The position numbers and the translations under genes are program-made. From contig CAJNAR010000187.1 of assembly GCA_905220665.1 (NCBI GenBank), forward strand, positions 46,001 to 110,000: a stretch of 64,000 nt of DNA, written 5' to 3'. The first letter of the stretch is position 1. Each line of letters opens with the position of its first letter. Of this stretch, positions 57,291-64,000 are shown in pieces. The DNA comes from Albugo candida (Eukaryota; Oomycota; Peronosporomycetes; Albuginales; Albuginaceae). The notes below the pieces were generated by a model. It was not told the DNA's origin. It worked only from the letters and a program-made list of their open reading frames with translations, and searched no databases.

Positions 57291-60200
57291 ACAGGATCGG
57301 CGAAGATTATCGCAACAGTCTACGGTTTACCGAGGAATGTTCAAGTGAACGATGTGCAACATTCGGAACACCTCCCTTGGAATATTGTCTCGTATGGAAA
57401 GTTGGAGGCAAAAGGATGCAAATTGGCGTATCGAGAAGATGGATCGAGAGTAGTACGACGTACTGCTGATGGTGCGATCGTGTTCGAAGTAAATATGGTC
57501 AAAAACGTTCTCGTTATCGAGACAGAAGGTCGGGAACGCGTATACAGTGTTATGGATATACTCGCTTCAATTGAGTCCGTGGATGACGCAAACAAGCAGA
57601 CGGGAAGTCTTCTACACTTCCATCAACGATTTGGTCATCTGAACTACGATACTATTGAGCATATATCAAAGTTTCCGGAATCAGGGATCGAGATTGATGA
57701 CCATCGGCGATTGAAATGTCTTACTTGTGCAGAAAGCAAGCAAACAAAGAACAGACAGTCTCGGAAAGATACCGGTATAAACTCACCAACGGAAAGAGTT
57801 GGTGGAGTAATATGCAGTGATTTGAAGGGTCCGATCACGCCTCAAGACCGACGTGGAAATCGATATTTGGTCAATTTTATCGACTACAAGTCGAACTATT
57901 GTCGGGTATTCTTGGCTAAGACGACGAATGAAGCAGCAACGAAGTTTCAAGACTTCTTAACTTACTTTGAAAAACATTTTGATTGCAAGATTCATGTTCT
58001 ACGAACAGATGGCGGCGCTGAGTACTTAAATGTGGACATTTTTTGCAAAAAAAGGGAGTGCGAAGACAAATAAGTGAGGCTGAAAACCAAGCATCGAATG
58101 GGAAAGCTAAACGAATGCGTAGGACAGTCATGAACCTGGTGCGGTCTATGATATTTGGAAATTTTATGGCGTTATATTTTTGGGGAGGTGCCGCTGAATA
58201 TGCGACATATATCCTTGATAGAAGCCCAACCAGAGCGAATAAATGAAGACGATCCCCCATTGAAGGTTTTGACTGGGAAGAATACAAGTCTTGCTGATGT
58301 CGTCACATTCGGCTCACCTTGTTCGGTTTGAATTCGAACTGGAAAAAGTCTCTTGCAAAGCGAAGTGAAGAAGGCATAGTTATCGAAAAATGCGATGAAA
58401 CCAAAGGATACCAAGTGTTCTTACCCAATTCAAAGACTGTCATTATCACTCAACACATCTCAAATGTGGAGTCGACTATGGAAGGCGCAACTAGATTTGG
58501 AAATTCCAAGGGACGTCAACAGGATTTGACAGAGGTAGACGTGAAATCTCGTAAGAATAACAAAGTTCAAAAGAAATCAATCACAACTGCCACAAGGCCG
58601 CGATCGGATCTGATCAAGAAAGATCCAAGAAGTAAGATGGTCACCAGAAATCAAGGAAGGAAAGCTTCGTCTCAAGATATCGTGTCAGTGCTGATTGAAC
58701 CGGATCCGAAGACGTACAATCAAGCAATGAAGTCAGTAAAGCATGTCGAATGGAACGAGCCTGCAGACGCAGAACTAGCCTCACTGGAGGAAAACAGAAC
58801 ATGGACCATCGTACCAAGAACCAACGATATCAAAGCCTTACATACGAAGTGGGTATTCAAGCGAGAAACGCACGCAAACGGCAATATGGAACTCTTCAAG
58901 GCTAGAATGGTTGCCTGCGGGAACGAACAAGTTTTCGGAGTCAACTACGACATGACATTTGCAGCAGTTATGGATTTAGGCACAGCAAATCTCATACTAG
59001 ATTTAGCAAGGATCTGAGGAATGCCAGCAAGGCATGGTGACGTATCTAATGCGCACGTGAAGGCTCCAACGGAAAAGAACTTGGACCTGTATTTGCAAGT
59101 GCCTCAAGGAATGAAAATATCAACATCCAAGCTGGATGCACTCGGTGTTACGAGTCGTGATCAAGTGGTACTACGATTACAGAAGAGCCTATATGGATGA
59201 AACAAGCAGGACGGCTATGGAGTCACCTGTTGCATGAGAAGCTTAGCGATGCAGGTTTCAAACAAAGTCTAACAGACTCATGTTTATATTACGACCAAGA
59301 CACAAAAGTATTTACGGTTCTGGATGTTTATGTCGACGATATACTGATAACGGGGACAAGTTTTTCGAGAAATGAGTCTACATTTGATAGTCTTTCAAGT
59401 CTCTCAATCAAGAATCTCGGACCCGTCAGCATGTTTTTGGGCATGCGAGTTCGCTACAGCGATGAAGACGGATACTATTTGGATCAGGAACCGTCTATAT
59501 GCGAATTAATAACGAAAATGAGAATGGATGAAGCGCATCCGGTTCTCACGCCTATCGGTCGGGACTACAGTGATAGTACAACATCAAAATCGGACTGCTT
59601 GGAGATAAGTTCAGTCAAGAAGCCAACTATCAAGAAGTTCCAGTCTTAGGCTGGCAGTCTTTTGTGGATTGCACGCTGTACGCGTCCAGACATCAGTTTT
59701 GCTGTGCATCAGCTGACGAGACGTACTCATGCACCAACAACAGCCGATTGGGCGTTAGGTGTCAGAGTGGTGAAGTATCTTAAGGGTACTAAAAGTCTGA
59801 AGCTCTATTTGGGTGGTGAAGTATCCACGAATTCCAGAGAAGTCAGTCTGGAAGCGTTTTCGGATGCTGATTGCGCAGCAGATGATGAAACGAGAAAGAG
59901 CATATCTGGTACAGCATTTAATTTGAATGGAATGACGATCAGCTGGTCATGCAAGAAGCAGCACTCAGTGGCATTATCGACGATGGAAGCAGAGTTTGTA
60001 GCAGCATCGAAGGCATCGCAGGATTTACTTGGAGCAAAGAAATTATTCAGCGAGTTAAAAGTCAAAGTGAAGGAGCCAATGATCTTGTGGATGGATAACC
60101 AGGCGGCTATCAGTCAATTTCTCAACGAAGCTACTTCAATCAAGCCAAAACATATCGACGTCCGACTAAAATTCGTCAGAGCTAACATGGTCAGAAAAAT

Positions 60201-60393
60201 TATCGCACCAAGGTACGTACATACGTCGAAGATGATAGCCGACTTGCAGACGAAGGCGTTTCCGACGCCAAGATTTCTTGAGCTAAGAGAGTTATGTCAG
60301 TTAAGGGATCGGACAATGCAAGTCGAAGATGACACAACTTCAAGTGCAACCAGAAAGGAAGGAGTGTTGAAAGAACTTAACAATGTGTTTTAG
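57291..60393 (+). pseudogene. Copia-1 pol: protease end, integrase, reverse transcriptase, RNase H (broken)
   Basis: The integrase zinc region reads HFHQRFGHLNYD...CLTCAESK (about 57615-57735). The core has CSDLKGPI and LRTDGGAEYLN, but the third catalytic residue is Lys: NGKAKRM (about 58095-58120), where copia integrases have a Glu. A frameshift falls near 58060. The reverse transcriptase reads WTIVPRTNDIKALHTKWVFK, then FKARMVACG, a TGA after LDLARI (59015-59017), SLYG with a one-base deletion (about 59195), and the catalytic YVDD (59329-59340) intact. A TAG at about 59647 precedes GSLLWIARCTRPDISFAVHQ. RNase H follows: FSDADCAADDETRKSISG, ALSTMEAEFVAAS, MDNQAAI, KHIDVRLKFVR. The frame runs through the polypurine tract and stops inside the 3' LTR (60393). 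Confidence 0.9.
60352..60364 (+). promoter_or_regulatory. Copia-1 polypurine tract
   Basis: AGAAAGGAAGGAG, thirteen purines in a row, ends directly at the 3' LTR, as expected for the plus-strand DNA primer. Confidence 0.9.
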
Positions 60394-60514
60394 ATTTCTA
60401 GTCGCACTTGGAACTTAGTTCAAACGATTGGTCAGGATTTTAAATATCTAAAAAATAAAACCTCAGTTTTTGGCAATTTTCCTGGACCACCGCATCTTCG
60501 CTCACCTGCCAACA
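60365..60514 (+). repeat. Copia-1 3' LTR (150 bp)
   Basis: Starts TGTTGA, ends CCAACA, and pairs with 55930-56078. About 16 substitutions and one 1-base indel separate the two by hand alignment, i.e. roughly 89 % identity. Confidence 0.95.
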
Positions 60515-60519
60515 GCCAT
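60515..60519 (+). repeat. Target-site duplication of Copia-1, right (GCCAT)
   Basis: Perfect repeat of 55925-55929. LINE-2 copy f ORF1 resumes from here. Confidence 0.9.
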
Positions 60520-63500
60520 CTCTGCCTCCAAGAAACTCTTGAGGTACTCTATAAACTCGGCAACGCCTCTCAACCCCTCGGGTTGCAGGATGACCAGATG
60601 AGCAGATAACCACCTACTACGCAACTTTCGTCTTATCCCAGGCATGGCGATTAACTTTATATGTACTTACAGTACATCTATCAAGGCAGCATCACCAATA
60701 TCGTCACTAAACTATCACTTTTTAGAACGGCTACTCGGATTACACGCTTCCCTTCCTTTGCCTCACGCTATTGGGTGGATTTGGTCCGACTCCCGGATGG
60801 CATCAGCGGCAACGAAATTTATGGCTGGTTTCAACACCGCGGCTACATATCTTCTGGACTTCTCTTCAATCGATAGCGGCTCTCGCAAATAAACGCACAG
60901 TATATTTCAATACCGACAACACCCCGGATTGCTTAGTCTTAAACAACGCTCCACTTGGGATATCACTTATACACATCCCTCCGATTACAATACGAAACTC
61001 AAACCCTGTATTGTCACAAATCGACTCCAAGAATTCAACAAGGACATACCATCATCTCTCCTTCCTCGCGACAAACCTTTCCCGAGTAAACTTCTCATCC
61101 CATTTCACCTCTAGCAAATTAGCTAGCTTCACCGCTACTCGACCCACTCAACCTTCACCTTCCGTTACATCGGACACGCATTTGCCACTATCAAGAATTC
61201 CTATCTTCGATACCTCGAACCTTGACACGGAAGACGACATTTTCTTCTTCTGGCTCCTCTTTCATGAGTGAAGAAGTTGCTACGGCTCTTGCTAAGGTCA
61301 TCATCGTACCCACCGCCCCTCCCTCAGATCCACACTACACTTTGATCAAATGTTCAATATATTTGGCTACATATTATAGGATTGGGTCGGAACGCATTCC
61401 CCACTCAAACATCTGTATAGTAAACGAAAAATCTGGATTTTGAATTCCCAGTTACACCCAACATCTATGAGCCCCTTTCAATCGATCATTGCGACCCCGC
61501 CGTTTCAATATCCTCCTTCGATATTGACATGCACGAGACCAAAGACTCATCAGTCCCATGCGCCGGATTTATCACCGCTCCGAACACCTCAACCCTACCT
61601 GCACTCCAATCTTCCACGATTTGCTTTGACGTCGGCTCCATGAGTAAAGCAAATTTGTTAGACTTCATCAACGACTTCCTTCATAACGAAATCGGCAGCA
61701 ACTCGGAGCATATCCTTCTGCGTATTTCATCACAACCTGCAGTATTCGTCCGACCATTTTCGATCCAGCTACTGGACGCTCTCACGGATCCTTGAACACG
61801 TTCACACTCACTTTACCTTGCATATGGTTCCAACTTCTCCTCTGTTTTCCCCAACTTTTCTTCCTTTCGTGCCACGACAACTTTCTCTGACCTCATCCAA
61901 AATATTCAAGATGATACGGTCTCTGGCACGAACCACAATGTCTACTTGGCAACACGGGATCTCTTTCTTCTTATCTCAGCTTCCAACGTATACTTTGACC
62001 CACTCAAACTTTCCCACCTCATCAACTCCAAAGCCCACTACTTTACTGGCACTTTGGTTTTATTAATCACATACGACACACTGATATTACTAGCTCGTTC
62101 ATCAATGGGAACAGCCCTTCTTGTATACTCAACAACATTAATTATCCATCAAGAGGCAATATAATCACTGGCAACACTTACCGCGGACCCCTCAACCACA
62201 CCGATCAAACCCAGCATGCTAATTGTGTCTGAACTCGCACCATGGCACTTCACCTGCACCAGTCTTAATGTCAATGGGATTGATGCACCTTTCCATTCAT
62301 TATTTTTTTAAACTTCTTTGGAACCAACAAGTTATCTTTATCCAGGAAACCAAAATTTCTTTTTTGAATCGCCTCAATTTGGCCACCTACTTCCTCCAAC
62401 TTTAGGACTCCCACGTTACAGCCTTTTGGTCACAAACTACCTTCTCAACATACACTGGACAAAGTGAGGTTGGCGTCATCATCGTCTCCAACAGCTTTTT
62501 CACCGATGTCCTCGACATTTCTTCTACCCTCCATCTATCACCCAACATTTCAACCGTGACGTGGTCATATGGGCTTTCATTGGATCTCAAAAGTATCACC
62601 TACACTGCATCCATGCTCTATCTCCTCCATAGAACGTACCACTTTGTTCGACGCACTCGCCACCATATTTTGGAGTGATACTGTCCACATTGTTTGCGGG
62701 GATTTCAGTCTTTCTCTTGATCCAGTTGTTAACCAAGCTGACTTAACAGACCATCACCTTTTGCCTGGCCGAATGGAACTTTTACATTGGCTTATCTGCC
62801 TTCACCTCATTGATCCTTGGAGGGTTGGTAGCCCGTCCGCGCAACTCTTTTCCGGTCCTTGACAGCTTCATCGACAGGATTATTGACCCTATTCACTTCC
62901 TCTATTCGACCATCATCTCCAAGACATCCGTTACCAACCCTGCGTTAATTACCATCACGAAGACCATCATTCGAACTCATTTCTTCTTTTTTCTCTTCGT
63001 CCTACCCTTTACTGACTCGTTCACCGTGAAGTTGTCCTGCTTGGAATCTACAAGATCACACCGTTCCAGCTCATCTTCATTAAAGTCTTACCAGGCTGTC
63101 TTTTGGATGAACACAAGCGCTGCGACTCGATGTAGCTTCGTCGAACGTTCAGGGATAGCGCTTCTTACACGAAGAACGACTAGAATATGTGCATACCCAG
63201 TATCTTCATCTCCGATCTACGGTATCCCCATCACAACCTTCACTACTTTAAGCCAAGTCTGAATATGATACCTTCCGTACCAGCCTCGCCGAACACCGGC
63301 ATCATCTGTTTTTTCTCATGGACTAATATCAAATGAAACGATGTACATCACCCTTCTTTCGCCCACCTACCCCACCAGTATTACGCCCCTCCATCACTTC
63401 AGTTCTACTTCAAGATGGAAATCGTTCCTTCTGCCCTCAATGCTACAGCCTCTCTACATCGTCAATATGGGCGCAAATTTTTCGCTCGACATCTCACGAC

Positions 63501-64000
63501 ATCGCTTGCACATTGACCACTCCCCATTTCGAATACTCCACTCACCAATGCTCGTCTTTCCTTGACCCGGCTACCTCCAGAATCACTCCTTCACAACGGC
63601 GATATCTTGATGCCCCTTTCACGGCCCGTGACTTTTAACACGCAATCATTCTTACGGCAAAGAACAAAGTCGCAGGCTCTGATCGACTTCCAGCCTAATA
63701 CTACCAGCTTTTCCCGATAGCTGGGACCTATAATTGGAATTGGTGTATTCTTCTCAATTTCGATTAGGACATGTGACCCAATTTCAACGACGAAGTTACC
63801 TTTCTCTCCTTTCCCAACCCGACAAGCGATCTGACTCATCCAACTACCAGCCGTTGCTGCTTCCCAACCAAGACACCAAGTTTATCATGGCCGTTCGTCT
63901 CACCTCTCTTCTTCCCAGTCTACTCTGCACGGAGCAACATGGTTTTATACCTGGATGAGCATCATGGGACGCCTTCCGCACGTTCCCCGATCTCCAACAC
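60520..64000 (+). mobile_element. LINE-2 copy f, ORF1 continuation, endonuclease and start of reverse transcriptase (runs off the right edge)
   Basis: ORF1 resumes with SASKKLLRYSINS and then HLLRNFRLIPGMAINF (about 60520-60660). It includes HAIGWIWSDSRMAS near 60770 and MATRDLFLLISASNVYFDPL at 61946-62005; the latter block is also clear in copy b (MATWDLFLLISSSSSVYFDP). The endonuclease follows from about 62230, with QVIFIQETKI near 62330-62360 and IVCGDFSLSLDPVV near 62690-62730. The reverse transcriptase starts near 63600; HVTQFQRRSYLSLLSQPDKR and SNYQPLLLPNQDTKF are at about 63770-63885. Frames change often. The catalytic palm lies outside the window. Confidence 0.8.
62230..63120 (+). pseudogene. 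LINE-2 f endonuclease domain (broken)
   Basis: This APE-type endonuclease would nick target DNA to prime reverse transcription. The motifs run in the right order across several frames: a hydrophobic strand and QVIFIQETK (catalytic Glu), GVIIVSNSFF, then HIVCGDFSLSLDP (in place of GDFN), followed by LICLHLIDPWRVGSPSAQLF. The NRLDY/SDH end is poorly preserved (LDSFIDRIIDPIHF). Copy b shows the same order at 38400-39320, with better-preserved CGEFNLPIDP and HRLDCYLL. Confidence 0.65.

Larger units (their letters stand above)
55930..60514 (+). mobile_element. Copia-1: complete Ty1/copia element with LTRs, 4585 bp
   Basis: All structural parts are present in order: 5' LTR, primer site overlapping the gag start codon, gag with zinc knuckle, protease, integrase, reverse transcriptase, RNase H, polypurine tract, 3' LTR and a perfect 5-bp target duplication. 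The protein order protease-integrase-reverse transcriptase defines Ty1/copia. At least three in-frame stops, three frameshifts and several catalytic substitutions show that it cannot move by itself. The LTRs differ by about 16 substitutions and one indel, so it inserted a long time ago. It lies inside ORF1 of LINE-2 copy f. Confidence 0.95.

Noticed and set aside
1..64000. CRISPR arrays, rRNA genes, telomeric simple repeats, bacterial operons
   Set aside because: None seen: no regularly spaced direct repeats, no rRNA-like conserved stretches, no TTAGGG-type arrays and no ribosome-binding-site-led gene strings.

Overview
This is a eukaryotic window made almost entirely of retrotransposon remains. 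I find no intact host protein gene, no rRNA gene, no CRISPR array and no bacterial operon structure. Four things show a eukaryote: two families of APE-type non-LTR retrotransposons (LINEs), Ty1/copia and Ty3/gypsy LTR elements, a tRNA-derived SINE with RNA polymerase III boxes, and an AAT-anticodon tRNA-Ile-like gene. The lineage cannot be fixed from sequence alone. The copia primer site fits an initiator tRNA-Met of the kind known from fungi, but a protist or alga (oomycete, red or green alga) is equally possible. The organism should be treated as unknown.

Layout. 1-2070: ORF1 half of an old LINE of family 'LINE-1' (minus strand; family names here are local labels). 2071-14900: AT-rich decayed DNA in which I can support only one copia relic (about 3860-5840). 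14900-18755: a badly decayed plus-strand LINE-1. 18755-20055: a copia gag-protease fragment. 20060-28035: the best-preserved LINE-1 (about 7.1 kb, minus strand), a LINE-1 5'-end stub, two copies of a tRNA-derived SINE, and tRNA gene pieces. Both SINEs sit at the same position in the D-arm of two different tRNA sequences. 28036-32574: decayed DNA with a gypsy integrase relic. 32575-33390: another LINE-1 5'-end piece. 33391-53640: a minus-strand array of a second LINE family ('LINE-2', copies a-d), with a copia element (Copia-2) inside the 5' UTR of copy b. At 53640/53641 the orientation flips. 53641-64000: two plus-strand LINE-2 copies (e, f). Copy f is split in ORF1 by a complete copia element (Copia-1, 55930-60514) with 149/150-bp LTRs and a perfect 5-bp target duplication.

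There is no host pathway to describe; the coherent biology is that of the elements. LINE-1 and LINE-2 each encode ORF1 plus endonuclease, reverse transcriptase and a C-terminal Cys/His motif. The SINE would depend on a LINE for mobility, and its 3' terminus and insertion site resemble those of LINE-1. The two most interesting signals are (i) tRNA genes as a shared landing site for the SINE and LINE-1, and (ii) LINE-2 copies joined head-to-tail through the same roughly 56-bp junction three times. The second recalls known self-arraying telomeric or centromeric LINEs (Drosophila HeT-A/TART, Chlorella/Coccomyxa Zepp, Giardia Gil elements).

Every element open reading frame shows frameshifts or stops. 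Boundaries marked as approximate were placed by eye from homology between copies inside the window.
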